DNA of 64,000 nt from Brevibacillus brevis (GCF_001039275.2 NZ_CP030117.1:2666001-2730000); one strand, 5' to 3'. Counted from the first letter of the stretch, positions 26,413 through 35,911 are shown. A program made the numbers and translations. Notes: generated from the letters alone by a model not told the origin.

Positions 26413-27411
26413 TTGACTACGTCCGGATTGTTGAACCATCGATTTATTGTTTTTGTCTTTCTATCCTTGGCGGTTTTGCCGTTTCTTTCTGACTCGCGAA
26501 GCATGTACATCTTGTTCACCCAAATCTTTATCTTTGCGATTTTTGCGATGAGCTTTGATTTGTTGCTCGGCTATACGGGGATCGTCTCGTTCGGACACTG
26601 TATGTTTTTCGGAATAGGTGCGTACTCCGTGTCTTTATTCCTGAAAAATTTTGAGGCGACGATCAGTTATTTCTTGCTTGGCGTACTCGTTGCCATCGTG
26701 CTCTCCGGTTTTCTCAGCTATGTGATCGGGATGCTGTCCTTGCGATTGAAAAGTCACTTTTATGCGATGCTGACCTTGGCGATTTCCCAACTGCTATTCG
26801 TGTTGGCAGAAAAATGGCGCTCGCTGACGATGGGTGGCGATGGCTTCACCTTCCCGGTGCCTGAGCTGTTTCGTGATCGTTTGTCCTTTTACTATGTATG
26901 CCTGATCCTAATGGTCATGCTGTTCGTCATCTTGCGGGCGTTTACGCGCTCTCCACTCGGAAAGGTACTGAAAGCCATCGGTCAAAATGAACAACGCGCG
27001 GAAGCGTTAGGCTATCAAATTCTTCATTATAAGGTAATCGTCAGCATTGTCGCTGGAGTGGTTGCTGCAATTAGTGGAGGCTTGTACGCGGTCATGCTGC
27101 GATTCGTAAACACCCAGGTATTTTCGATTGAAACGACGCTGGATGCGCTCTTAATGAGCATGATCGGTGGGCTGGGAACGCTATTTGGCTCTATTTTGGG
27201 GTCGGGGATCGTGGAGCTGGCGCATCACGGGCTGACTGAGTTGGCGAAGCTTCACCCCATATTCGAGAGATGGGTCATCTTCCTTGGCTTGCTCTATATT
27301 TTGGTCGTGCTCTGCTTTCCGAGCGGAATTGTCGGCAGCTTTCAAGAGTGGAGGGAAAAAAGAAAACAGCGTTCTGGGCAGGCTGCAACGATCACGGAGC
27401 AAGTAGAGTGA
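26413..27411 (+). CDS. LivM-type ABC transporter permease
   Basis: The protein has 332 aa. I chose the TTG at 26413 because GGGGTGATC ends 8 bases upstream. A TTG at 26389 would overlap the LivH gene by 17 bases. About eight membrane segments are present, with family motifs LLLGYTGIVSFGHCMFFGIG and TRSPLGKVLKAIGQNEQRAEALG. A terminator closes the transporter operon just after it. Confidence 0.88.
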   Translation: MTTSGLLNHRFIVFVFLSLAVLPFLSDSRSMYILFTQIFIFAIFAMSFDLLLGYTGIVSFGHCMFFGIGAYSVSLFLKNFEATISYFLLGVLVAIVLSGFLSYVIGMLSLRLKSHFYAMLTLAISQLLFVLAEKWRSLTMGGDGFTFPVPELFRDRLSFYYVCLILMVMLFVILRAFTRSPLGKVLKAIGQNEQRAEALGYQILHYKVIVSIVAGVVAAISGGLYAVMLRFVNTQVFSIETTLDALLMSMIGGLGTLFGSILGSGIVELAHHGLTELAKLHPIFERWVIFLGLLYILVVLCFPSGIVGSFQEWREKRKQRSGQAATITEQVE

Positions 27412-27427
27412 CAGGAATAAAGAAGGG

Positions 27428-27461
27428 AGGTCAACCCCATGCAAAAGGTTGGCCTTTTTTT
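27428..27461 (+). terminator. Rho-independent terminator after the ABC importer
   Basis: AGGTCAACC pairs with GGTTGGCCT (G-T pairs allowed) and is followed by seven T. Confidence 0.8.
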
Positions 27462-27470
27462 GTCCCATTT

Positions 27471-27500
27471 TTGTCGAAAGAAAAAGGTAAGAATTATAGT
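27471..27500 (+). promoter_or_regulatory. Possible promoter of the second acyl-CoA ligase
   Basis: TTGTCG and TATAGT are separated by 18 bases, directly after the preceding terminator and 48 bases before the ligase start. Confidence 0.45.
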
Positions 27501-27548
27501 TATGTCGAATTATTATTCATCACTCTTAGAAAAGGTGGAGATGTGCCT

Positions 27549-29132
27549 ATGGAACTAAACATGCCAGTGAACTATAACTTCGCTGCCCAGGTGGACGAAT
27601 GGGCGAAAAAACATCCGGAGAGACGAGCGGTTTGGGAGCTAGATGAACAAGGTCAAGAAAGTATCCTTACGTACGAAGATTTGCGCCAATATTCAAATAA
27701 AATCGCAAATGGTCTAGGTTCCATTGGAATTGAGCATGGGGATCGGGTACTCGTCCTGGTTTCCCGAGGAACATTGGCTTATGGTCTCTATTTGGCACTG
27801 CTGAAGCTGGGGGCAGTGATTTTGCCAGGGTCAGAGATGCTGCGTTCCAAAGATATCGAGTACCGGATCAATCATGCAAAAGTCAAGGCTGTGATCAGCT
27901 TCGCGGGAGCAATGAGTGAGGTTGATCTGACGAGAGGTAACTGTTCTACACTGCAACACTACATCACGACTGGCGAAGAGAAAGAAGGGTGGATTTCGCT
28001 TGAGGGGTTGCTCCAGGGGCAGGACACAGAATTTGAGGTAGTAAACACGAAGTCGGATGAGCTGGCCTTCCTGTCTTATACATCAGGGACGACTGGGGGA
28101 CCAAAAGGGGTTATGCACGTTCACGGTTGGCCGTTTGCGCATTTGGCTGTGGCCGCTACGCAGTGGCTGGACGTTCGTGAAGGTGACGTCGTTTGGGCAA
28201 CGGCTGGGCCTGGTTGGGCCAAGTGGATCTGGAGCCCGTTTGTCTCTACGTTAGGGCTGGGAGCGACTGCGTTTGTCTATAAAGGAAAGTTTTCTGCGGA
28301 AAATTATTTGACAATTCTGCAAAAGTATCCGGTTTCTGTCTTGTGTGCGACGCCAACCGAGTATAGAATCATGGCAAAAGTAACGGATTTGGAACAATAC
28401 AAGCTGTCCGCTTTGCGCTCCGCATGTTCCGCCGGTGAACCGCTCAATCGGGAAGTGATCGACACATTCCGCCGCGTATTCCATTTGACCGTGCGAGACG
28501 GATACGGACAGACAGAGAATACTTTGCTGGTGGGTACCTTTGTCGGCATGGAGCCGAGGCCAGGTTCGATGGGCAAGCCATCGCCAGTTGTAAGGATCGC
28601 TATTATTGACGAAGAAGGAGCCGAGCTGCCGGTAGGTAAAGTGGGCGATATTGCCATTGATCGCCATATGGTAGCGCTGTTCAAAGGCTATCTGGATGAT
28701 CCCCAGCGAACAGCCAGAGCGTTTCGCGGCGACTGGTACGTGACGGGTGACCAAGGTCGCATGGACGAAGATGGCTACATCTGGTTCGAAGGACGTTCAG
28801 ACGACATTATCATCTCAGGTGGATATACAATTGGTCCGTTTGAAGTCGAGGATGCGTTGGTGAAGCACGCGGCAGTAGCGGAATGTGCGGCGGTTGCTAG
28901 TCCAGATCCAGAGCGTGGTCATGTGGTAAAAGCCTTTGTCATCCTGAAAAAAGGGAATGAGCCATCCGAAGCGTTGATCGGGGAATTGCAAAACCATGTG
29001 AAGCAATTAACAGCTCCGTATAAATACCCGCGCAAAATCGAATTTGTACAGGAACTGCCGAAGACGACCTCCGGTAAAATCAGACGGATCGAGCTGCGAC
29101 AGCAGGAGGCACAGCAAGATCAGCATTCGTAA
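27549..29132 (+). CDS. Acyl-CoA synthetase (AMP-forming, medium-chain/acetyl-CoA-synthetase-like type)
   Basis: The protein has 527 aa from the ATG at 27549, behind AGGTGGAG. The motifs are YTSGTTGGPKGVMHVHGW, DGYGQTENT, VTGDQGRMDEDGY, GRSDDIIISGGYTIGP and KTTSGKIRR with the acyl-adenylation Lys. It belongs to a different subgroup from the ligase at 19.8 kb. The YTIGPFEVE hinge and the WATAGPGWAKW segment are typical of medium-chain acyl-CoA synthetases. Its own promoter suggests it can be made separately from the importer, though its substrate may be the same acid. Confidence 0.9.
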   Translation: MELNMPVNYNFAAQVDEWAKKHPERRAVWELDEQGQESILTYEDLRQYSNKIANGLGSIGIEHGDRVLVLVSRGTLAYGLYLALLKLGAVILPGSEMLRSKDIEYRINHAKVKAVISFAGAMSEVDLTRGNCSTLQHYITTGEEKEGWISLEGLLQGQDTEFEVVNTKSDELAFLSYTSGTTGGPKGVMHVHGWPFAHLAVAATQWLDVREGDVVWATAGPGWAKWIWSPFVSTLGLGATAFVYKGKFSAENYLTILQKYPVSVLCATPTEYRIMAKVTDLEQYKLSALRSACSAGEPLNREVIDTFRRVFHLTVRDGYGQTENTLLVGTFVGMEPRPGSMGKPSPVVRIAIIDEEGAELPVGKVGDIAIDRHMVALFKGYLDDPQRTARAFRGDWYVTGDQGRMDEDGYIWFEGRSDDIIISGGYTIGPFEVEDALVKHAAVAECAAVASPDPERGHVVKAFVILKKGNEPSEALIGELQNHVKQLTAPYKYPRKIEFVQELPKTTSGKIRRIELRQQEAQQDQHS

Positions 29133-29237
29133 TGGTTTGTCTTACGAAATTGTAAGATTGCTGTAAGTGGATTCGATGGGACGAAATGCGCGCATCCCCT
29201 ACAATGTGAGTAGAAGCAAGGCAAGGGGGAATGCAGC

Positions 29238-30053
29238 ATGAACCACCTTCCAATCCCATTAGGAAGAAACACCGACTTGTATGAAGCGGCAAGCATGCCC
29301 AAGAGCATCAAGAATCTCGGTGTTCGTTGGAAAAAACGACTGCGTATCAGTTTTCTCGTGATCATGATGGTAGCCATCCTGGCACCGATCGTGCTCGCGT
29401 GGACAGGGAATATATGGATAGATGAAAAAAAGCTGGCTGCTGTACAGCAATCCAATAGCTATGTAAAGCTGGACGAAATGCCCGACCATGTGTGGAAGGC
29501 GTTCGTTGCGATAGAGGATCATCGGTTTATGCAGCATCCAGGGGTTGACCCGATTGGATTGAGCCGGGCAATCTGGGTGGATATCAAGGAAGGTGCCTAC
29601 GTGCAGGGCGGAAGTACGATTACCATGCAGTTGGCGCGGAACCTGTTTCTGACGAACGATAAAACGATGACCAGAAAAGGGAAGGAAATCGCGATCGCTT
29701 TGCAATTGGAACAGCGATACAGCAAAAAAGAACTGCTCGAAATGTACCTCAACGTTATTTATTTCGGGCACGGAAAATACGGGATTGGCGAAGCTGTTCC
29801 CTTTTACTTCGGAAAAAAAGCAACAGAAACAGGGGATCGAGCGGTAACACTGGGAGAAGCGGCAATGCTGGCTTCTTTACCAAAAGGACCAGAGCGTTAC
29901 TCCCCGATAAAGAACTGGGACCGAGCCAAAGAACGGCAAGCGGTTGTGTTGGACCGGATGAAAGAGTTAGATGTGATTGATCAAACGGAAAGTACGTTGG
30001 CGAAAAAGGAGCAAATCGCAGTAGTTCCCGCTGTCAAACGTGTAGCAAATTAA
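29238..30053 (+). CDS. Monofunctional peptidoglycan glycosyltransferase (GT51)
   Basis: The protein has 271 aa. A single N-terminal membrane anchor (about residues 35-56) follows a basic cytoplasmic stretch. The GT51 motifs are AIEDHRFMQHPGVD with the catalytic Glu (about residue 93), GGSTITMQLARNLFL, KKELLEMYLNVIYFG and the second acidic region. It polymerises lipid II glycan strands at the outer membrane face. There is no transpeptidase domain. A perfect 8-bp hairpin without a T run follows the stop. Confidence 0.92.
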   Translation: MNHLPIPLGRNTDLYEAASMPKSIKNLGVRWKKRLRISFLVIMMVAILAPIVLAWTGNIWIDEKKLAAVQQSNSYVKLDEMPDHVWKAFVAIEDHRFMQHPGVDPIGLSRAIWVDIKEGAYVQGGSTITMQLARNLFLTNDKTMTRKGKEIAIALQLEQRYSKKELLEMYLNVIYFGHGKYGIGEAVPFYFGKKATETGDRAVTLGEAAMLASLPKGPERYSPIKNWDRAKERQAVVLDRMKELDVIDQTESTLAKKEQIAVVPAVKRVAN

Positions 30054-30068
30054 ATAGAAAGCAAGAGA

Positions 30069-30093
30069 ATCCCCTGTCTGGTTGGCAGGGGAT
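30069..30093 (+). terminator. Terminator-like hairpin without T tract
   Basis: ATCCCCTG pairs perfectly with CAGGGGAT, but no T run follows, so termination strength is doubtful. Confidence 0.4.
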
Positions 30094-30097
30094 AGTT

Positions 30098-30256
30098 GGT
30101 ATTGGAATCGAATTACCTCAAGGCGTTCAGGACTATAGAAGGTCAACTAATGATATTGTGTTTGTTCATGCGGCTGGAACAATTGGAACTCTTTACAACC
30201 TAAATTTGGTAATTCAAACCCTGATGCTGGGTAAGATTATTTTGAAAGAAGAATAA
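30098..30256 (+). pseudogene. Possible decayed coding remnant in a gene-poor stretch
   Basis: Between 30054 and 30515 I see no intact gene. One frame stays open for 52 codons from 30098 to TAA at 30254, with protein-like composition (LPQGVQDYRRSTNDIVFV and so on) but no start codon or ribosome site. The rest (30257-30515) is AT-rich and holds nothing I recognise. It marks the left edge of the accessory island. Confidence 0.25.
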
Positions 30257-30515
30257 CAGAAAACCCCAGCTAAGAATCGAATCAAAACCCCTGTAGGAAA
30301 TACCGTTTTCTTACAAGGATTTTAATGCGCATCCCTCACTTGTACTAAAAATGGTCTTTAAAATTAATCTTGAAGCTCCTTAAGTAATACCTCTACACTA
30401 ATATAGCTGCCAATTTGTTGTATTTACTGGAAGGCTGGATTCCTTTTTATCGTAATCAAATTTCTGCATTAACCAGTCTACACGAGCCTGTATTAATTTT
30501 TAAGGTATTTCCAAG

Positions 30516-32087
30516 TTAGAACTTAGACAAACCGCTCAGCATGGCGGCATGACCGAATGTGACCATAGGCACGGATTGATGAATATCTTTCGCGTTCCAA
30601 AACGCTGGAGCAATCGTGGGAGAGCCTGTTGTATGTTTCAAATATCCATGACCGAAATAAACCAGGGAGCAGCGGTCGTCTGAGTGTCGTTCTGTCGCAA
30701 TCAACCCATTTTTAGGACTCAAGGGTGGTCCTGATGTGAATTTGACCAGTGGGCTTTTGTCAATCCAACCTTCCGATCCGGTGTAAGCGGTTTGGTAGCA
30801 GCGCGCCATCCGCTGAGAATCCCGTCTTAACCATTCGGGGAGGTATTTATCCAGGGCATCTCGAGCGTCGGCTTCTCCATCGTGGTTCCAAACCTCCTTC
30901 CAAGCATTAAGAAACGGAGCCACATCCGCGCCGAAGAGGGTGTGCCCGTTGAGTCCATTGATGTTGATATTGAAACTCCGATCGTCTATTTTCTGACCGA
31001 TCTGGGTTGGAATCATGTTTGCTATTGGTTTCATACCAGAACTAAAACCGCTTAAAACGACTCGTTGTACCGAGGGGGGTGGTTGGTGGATACGGTTGAA
31101 GCGAAAACGCGGAGGTATGGGAGCACGATCCTCATCATGGTTAGTATTACCTCCTGACGTGTAACCTGAACGATGAAGGAAGTGAGTGACCTCGGCTAAA
31201 AGCCGAGATAGACCTGCGGCGTGAGCTAACGGGCCCCAATCCCCGGATGGTTGGATTGGAACCACCACCACTGCTTGACGCTTAGCTGCAAGCAATTGGT
31301 AGACAAGCCATTTATCGCGGAACAAGAAACGATGAGCCTCCGCTGGGTACGGCTGAACAAGGGTATTGTTAATTTTCCAGGCCTTGTAAGGATATTCATT
31401 TAGTGGAGGATAGTGTTCGGGTTTGTCGGTGTTAGTTGGGAAGAAGATAACGAAATCGAGTTTGCTCGGAGTGACACCACGCCAGCGCGGCACCCAAATA
31501 GCTACGAGAAAACGGGGACTTTTCTCGCCGATTCCCCATTCCAACCAAACTAGATCACTGGTTCGACTCGGTTCGATCTTGACTGGTTCACCGTGATTGA
31601 ACCTCCCCCACCCTTCCGTAGGGTTAGTGGGTAATAGGGGGTGTTTCACTGGAATAAAGGGTTCCTCGTTGTTAAACGTTGCCAAGTAACGACCAGTAGG
31701 ATTCCCAGCATGGTCGATCCAGGTAAAGATTCCCTTCGGATTGAATGCATTACGTTGCTTCAATTCTTTATCGGAGATCGGAAAAAGAGGAGCGGCACGG
31801 ATTCGTGACAAGCGGACGATGACGGTTGTGGGAGGTGATACAGTACACACCGGATTGCCCCAAATAAAAGATCCGCCTCCGTTTGGCGGGATGACCTCGA
31901 CTTCTTCCTCTAAATATAAGGGGTGAGTTACTTCGACTTTGAAGAGTCCGTCCGGCAGTGGTCGAAAAACGGCCTGGCCTCGCTCGTCCGTTTTACCGGT
32001 CTTGCGGTCCTCCGACACGACGACAGAAACATCAGCTTCGCTGATTGGTGCACCTGCGGCATCCTTGACTTCGATAATTAGGTCCAT
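30516..32087 (-). CDS. Unknown protein: N-terminal carboxypeptidase-regulatory-like domain plus alpha/beta-hydrolase-like region
   Basis: The protein has 523 aa, with AAGGGAGGG 7 bases before the ATG. Residues 1-85 look like a small beta-sandwich of the CarboxypepD_reg type (IEVKDAAGAPISEADVSVVV, then KTDERGQAVFRPLPDGLFKV). The rest has strands and helices like an alpha/beta hydrolase, with a nucleophile-elbow-like GFSSG near residue 355 and late His residues (HGYLKH, FGHAAM) that could complete a triad. There is no signal peptide, so action is likely cytoplasmic or via an unusual export route. It lies downstream of the 905-aa gene in the same orientation and probably works with it. Confidence 0.7.
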   Translation of the reverse strand: MDLIIEVKDAAGAPISEADVSVVVSEDRKTGKTDERGQAVFRPLPDGLFKVEVTHPLYLEEEVEVIPPNGGGSFIWGNPVCTVSPPTTVIVRLSRIRAAPLFPISDKELKQRNAFNPKGIFTWIDHAGNPTGRYLATFNNEEPFIPVKHPLLPTNPTEGWGRFNHGEPVKIEPSRTSDLVWLEWGIGEKSPRFLVAIWVPRWRGVTPSKLDFVIFFPTNTDKPEHYPPLNEYPYKAWKINNTLVQPYPAEAHRFLFRDKWLVYQLLAAKRQAVVVVPIQPSGDWGPLAHAAGLSRLLAEVTHFLHRSGYTSGGNTNHDEDRAPIPPRFRFNRIHQPPPSVQRVVLSGFSSGMKPIANMIPTQIGQKIDDRSFNININGLNGHTLFGADVAPFLNAWKEVWNHDGEADARDALDKYLPEWLRRDSQRMARCYQTAYTGSEGWIDKSPLVKFTSGPPLSPKNGLIATERHSDDRCSLVYFGHGYLKHTTGSPTIAPAFWNAKDIHQSVPMVTFGHAAMLSGLSKF

Positions 32088-32195
32088 CTGGACCCTCCCT
32101 TCTCAAACTATACAATCTGCCCATAAAATCCATTGACAACATTCGCCTTTTTTACATCTGAATCGTCTCTGCTAAGGTAACGGCACCAATGTATT

Positions 32196-32221
32196 GGGCG
32201 ATGGCATGAGAGCCATCGCCC
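32196..32221 (-). terminator. Strong intercistronic hairpin
   Basis: A 10-bp perfect stem, GGGCGATGGC against GCCATCGCCC, lies between the 905-aa and 523-aa genes. On their strand there is no T run, so it may act as a processing or attenuation structure rather than a full terminator. Confidence 0.5.
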
Positions 32222-32227
32222 CTTTTC

Positions 32228-34945
32228 TCAAAGTTGCTGGCCCGTCCTGGGGTCGTAGCGTACGGCTACGGCAGCCACTTGATCAGTCGGTAGGATCTCG
32301 ACCCATTGGTCGAAAATCTGGTAGGGCTCGGCAGGGCGGAAGCCGCCGGCCAAGGGATCGAATCCGGTTTCAAAGACTTTTTCCGCTGCTAAAGTATTGG
32401 CGACTACTGTATTGGACTCCTTGAGTTGTTGCGCGACGATCTGCAGGACCTCACCGATCTTCTTACCCTGGAAAATCTCAGGGTCCCCTTGTTGGTAGGG
32501 GTAGGGGAGGCCAAGGGCGATCTCTCCTTCGACTTGTGTAAGCCAAGCAAGGGCTGCGACCTCCTGTCCGGGCCGAATCGGCAAGATCGCCTTCACCCAC
32601 GCGGCGTTAAGGAATTCATTGCGTCGCTCATCGCCGTCGATTTGGATCAGCCACCCCAGAGAACTGCCCAAGGGCGCGGGTTGGGTCTGTTCGGTGATGA
32701 GGTAGTTCACCCGCCACTCGGGTTGCCCGTTGATCGCCTTGTACTCGTCCGCTCTGGAGTACCATCCAGCCACGGTCTGCCCTGCGAGCGGCAGCGGCTT
32801 GGTCCCGACCAGCGGGTCCTCCTTCTCGGGGGGCACTGGATATCTGCCAACGCTATTTCTGCTTGGGGGAGGGGGAGACACCGGTCCGGGACGCCAGAAG
32901 TCGGGGGCGACGAAGTACAGCATCTCTTCCACATCAAAGAATTGCTGGATTTGCTGCGATTCCAGATACGGGAGTGGATTCGGGCTCTGGGGGTAGAGAT
33001 TGAGTTCCTCTAGCCGACGGATTAGTCTGCGGAACACCCCCCGGCGTTCTTCACTGCGCAGGTCCTCAGCAGATCGGGGGCGAATTGAACTAACCAGTCG
33101 CAGTCGCTCGCGGACGGCCTTCCCGTACGCCTCGTGTTGCAGCTGTGATACCTCCTTCTGATAGGCAGCTTCAGCATCAGCGTTGGCCTGGATAACATCC
33201 TGCTTGGCCTGCTCCGTCGGGATGTAGAGTAAGATAAAGTCTATGGGTAGGGACTTTTTGCCTTGAAAATTGGCGTAGGTCAACTGTAGCTTTATTTTGT
33301 TAAGTTCAGTCAGCAGATCGCACTTGTACTCAATCTGGGCGCCGTGATGGTCTTTAGAAACGATCTGGCTAAGGGAATAGCCCTGCGGAGGTGGTGGCAA
33401 TTGTATATCAAAGCAGAACTGGATGGTGTTGTCTGTGCCGACAAGAGGCTTACTCAGCCCGCGACAAACGTTGTCGGGATGTGGCGTATAAGTATTAACG
33501 GCTTCATCGTCCTCTCCCGCGTCATGGAGGAACGGAAGATCAAAGTGGAATGGCACCTGCTTGTCCGCCGGAAGTGGCAACTTCTCGGGTTTACTGATTG
33601 CAGTAAGATCCGGGGCATCTACCACATGAACCATGTCTCCCAGTCCGAGGTCCTTGCCAGGCTCGCCGATATACACCTGCCAGCACAGCCGTGTACCGAC
33701 GTGCTGCAGCTGTACACCGATCTTGCGCATCTTGCGCCGAAGTTCGTAGTTAACCAGTTCCGTGGTGATGTTTTGCAGGACATAGCGGCGGCTAGATGTG
33801 TCGGTGGTCTCGGTCACCGTCTTGAAGCTAGTCTTGAAATTCCGCCTGATCTCGCTAGTGACCTTGGCGGTTTGCGTACGAGTTTGTTTGTGTACCGCTT
33901 CTGAGGCCCGCTTGATTGTGTTTTGAGTGCTGAAGCTGGCGCTTGCATCGGCATGGTAAATAGGGGCGTTCACACCACCAGTTGCACTGACGCCAAGTTT
34001 GGTGTCTCTGGAGTTCTCCTCCTTGACTGAGTCCGCGACATCGTCCTGATCCGTGAGGGTATCCTCTGTCTTGCGGGAAATCTCCTCCGTTTGCTCGGCA
34101 ACCTTCTCAACCAGCGTGCGTCGGGTACTGGTCTCAATCACCTCCACGGTGCCCCCAGGGCTGACCCAGATGTGACCCGCAGGTGCGCCAAGGAAAGTAT
34201 CGAATTCAAAGAAGTACTCCCTGAAGAGGTTCACAAGCCCCACCGGGGACAGTACACCAGCAGTGAGGGACTCGTAGCGCTCTGCTAGGGCTGCTAGGGC
34301 CTCATCGCTCAAGGTACTGGCGCTGTCCCCCCAGAACCGCTCACGGGTCAACCCCGCAAACACAGTCTCGGGATGCACCGCGGCGGCTGACATCGCAGAC
34401 AGTGAGCTAAACCAACCGGCCAGGGGCTGGTAGACGCCGAAGAGCTCACTGGCGTATGGGAGGGTACCGACGAAATCGTACACAGGTCGACCGGTGTATG
34501 CAGGTGCACCGGGAGCTGGCAGGGGGAGGAGCTGAGTTTGGCTGGGAGTACCGTCCGATGTGGCGGCGAATGGCATAGACACCCACGCATTACCGGGTGT
34601 TGACTTGAAAAGTTGCACATTACCAGAGGACGTGCGGGCAGGGGCAACGAAAGCGATGGTCAGATTGCCGGTAGAGCTGGCAGTACGACCCACGTACTGT
34701 AGACCTGACGCAAGATCTCGCGAAACGAACGTCCCCTCCAAAGCGGTCACGTTAGGGAAGAAGCTCGGGTCCTGCACATTAACATTACCCGGCAGCGCAA
34801 GAGCCCACCGCTGCCCCTCCTTTATATCTGAACCTGGTCCTGATCCTGATATGCTATCAATCTTGTAAGACCAAATCTTGAACATGGTACCAGCCCCCGG
34901 TATTGCGATTGCCGACGTACCAACGTGTGTGACCAAAAGAGCCAT
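32228..34945 (-). CDS. Large protein of unknown function (905 aa)
   Basis: It is read from an ATG behind AAGGAGGAG. I do not recognise the family. Residues 1-180 are beta-rich and Gly/Pro/Ser-rich. A long helical, charged section covers about 275-400 (Thr, Glu and Lys rich, coiled-coil-like) and contains a small glycine-rich patch (GVSATGGVNAPIYHADAS). A conserved-looking block RRKMRKIGVQLQHVGTRLCW follows. A second helical section lies near 590-650, then a Pro-rich linker (PVSPPPPSRNS) near 695 and a compact C-terminal domain. There is no signal peptide and no clear membrane segment. The gene is visibly GC-richer than its flanks, which suggests acquisition. Confidence 0.7.
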   Translation of the reverse strand: MALLVTHVGTSAIAIPGAGTMFKIWSYKIDSISGSGPGSDIKEGQRWALALPGNVNVQDPSFFPNVTALEGTFVSRDLASGLQYVGRTASSTGNLTIAFVAPARTSSGNVQLFKSTPGNAWVSMPFAATSDGTPSQTQLLPLPAPGAPAYTGRPVYDFVGTLPYASELFGVYQPLAGWFSSLSAMSAAAVHPETVFAGLTRERFWGDSASTLSDEALAALAERYESLTAGVLSPVGLVNLFREYFFEFDTFLGAPAGHIWVSPGGTVEVIETSTRRTLVEKVAEQTEEISRKTEDTLTDQDDVADSVKEENSRDTKLGVSATGGVNAPIYHADASASFSTQNTIKRASEAVHKQTRTQTAKVTSEIRRNFKTSFKTVTETTDTSSRRYVLQNITTELVNYELRRKMRKIGVQLQHVGTRLCWQVYIGEPGKDLGLGDMVHVVDAPDLTAISKPEKLPLPADKQVPFHFDLPFLHDAGEDDEAVNTYTPHPDNVCRGLSKPLVGTDNTIQFCFDIQLPPPPQGYSLSQIVSKDHHGAQIEYKCDLLTELNKIKLQLTYANFQGKKSLPIDFILLYIPTEQAKQDVIQANADAEAAYQKEVSQLQHEAYGKAVRERLRLVSSIRPRSAEDLRSEERRGVFRRLIRRLEELNLYPQSPNPLPYLESQQIQQFFDVEEMLYFVAPDFWRPGPVSPPPPSRNSVGRYPVPPEKEDPLVGTKPLPLAGQTVAGWYSRADEYKAINGQPEWRVNYLITEQTQPAPLGSSLGWLIQIDGDERRNEFLNAAWVKAILPIRPGQEVAALAWLTQVEGEIALGLPYPYQQGDPEIFQGKKIGEVLQIVAQQLKESNTVVANTLAAEKVFETGFDPLAGGFRPAEPYQIFDQWVEILPTDQVAAVAVRYDPRTGQQL

Positions 34946-35328
34946 AGAAACTCCTCCTTCTCTATAGATTTATACATAGAAATTACCTTTTTCTATTTCA
35001 TCAAAAGATATTTTGGCTGTTAGACATGAGATTATCCAAAAAACGTTACTTTAATGAATGAATGTAAATAAACCATTAGATGATTGTTACGTCAAAAAAG
35101 ACAGTTCGGGACTCATCCCATGGAAAAATGCTTGCACAATAAAACAGCCCAAGACATATTCTTTGTAAATTTTGAAAGAGGGGGCCTCACACCAGAAGTA
35201 AAAAAGACTCTCAAAGCCCTCCAATCAGCGCAATTCAAGCATAAATGTGGGCGATAGAAACCGAAACAAAAGCCAAAGCCACTTCTAAAAACGCTGAGGT
35301 TTGTATAACTTTAGAAGCTATACTTTGA

Positions 35329-35817
35329 CAAGGACTCCTTAGTTCAAGAATATTTGGAATATCAGTTAGGTCGGAACTCGCAAAAAGCCTCAGCTTAGAT
35401 AGGATACAACGAGTTGTTTCCGGAGAAGCGGAAGTATCAGAAGGGACAGGAAATTTATACAGTTCGGAAATAGGGAGGGATTATACTCGAATATTTAACC
35501 CATCCGTTGAGGAACAACTAGAAGCGGGTATAGACACCGGCGAGGAATTGGAGTCGATCATTGAAACAAAGTATTTTGCAGAGCTAGTTACGATTTGGAT
35601 GGATGCTCTAAATGAGCATAGACAACAACGCGATTCTACGAAATGATTTAATAGCGTTAGAAAAAAACGGATAGTATTAAAAAAGACAGAAGTAGATAGC
35701 TACAAAAAGCCGCTTGTTCCGGACTTAGATGAACTGCCAGAAGAATTTGCGCCAGGTGTATCGCGGGAAGACTTTATGAAAATCGCGGAACGCTTGCAAA
35801 GGTCAGCGGAGATGTAG
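35329..35817 (+). pseudogene. Decayed gene interrupted by an in-frame TGA
   Basis: One frame runs from 35329 to TAG at 35815-35817 with a single TGA at 35644-35646. Both halves are protein-like. The first contains GEAEVSEGTGNLYSSEIGRD and KYFAELVTIWMDALNEHRQQ, the second KKPLVPDLDELPEEFAPG. No usable start is visible for either. A further fragment (EVKKTLKALQSAQF) lies upstream near 35195 in another frame. Otherwise 34946-35911 holds no intact gene. It looks like the residue of a mobile or phage-like gene next to the recombinase. The family was not identified. Confidence 0.5.
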
Positions 35818-35911
35818 AGTGAAGGGGAAAAATGATCGTAAAAAAGTGACCAGTCGGCAGTGGCACATGTGTGCTTGCAGATTTGGTCACTGGTTTTTGT
35901 TGACGTATTGC

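Noticed and set aside
35644-35646. Selenocysteine or recoded TGA in the remnant gene
   Set aside because: No SECIS-like hairpin follows, the upstream half has no start codon, and the surroundings are decayed, so a pseudogene is simpler.
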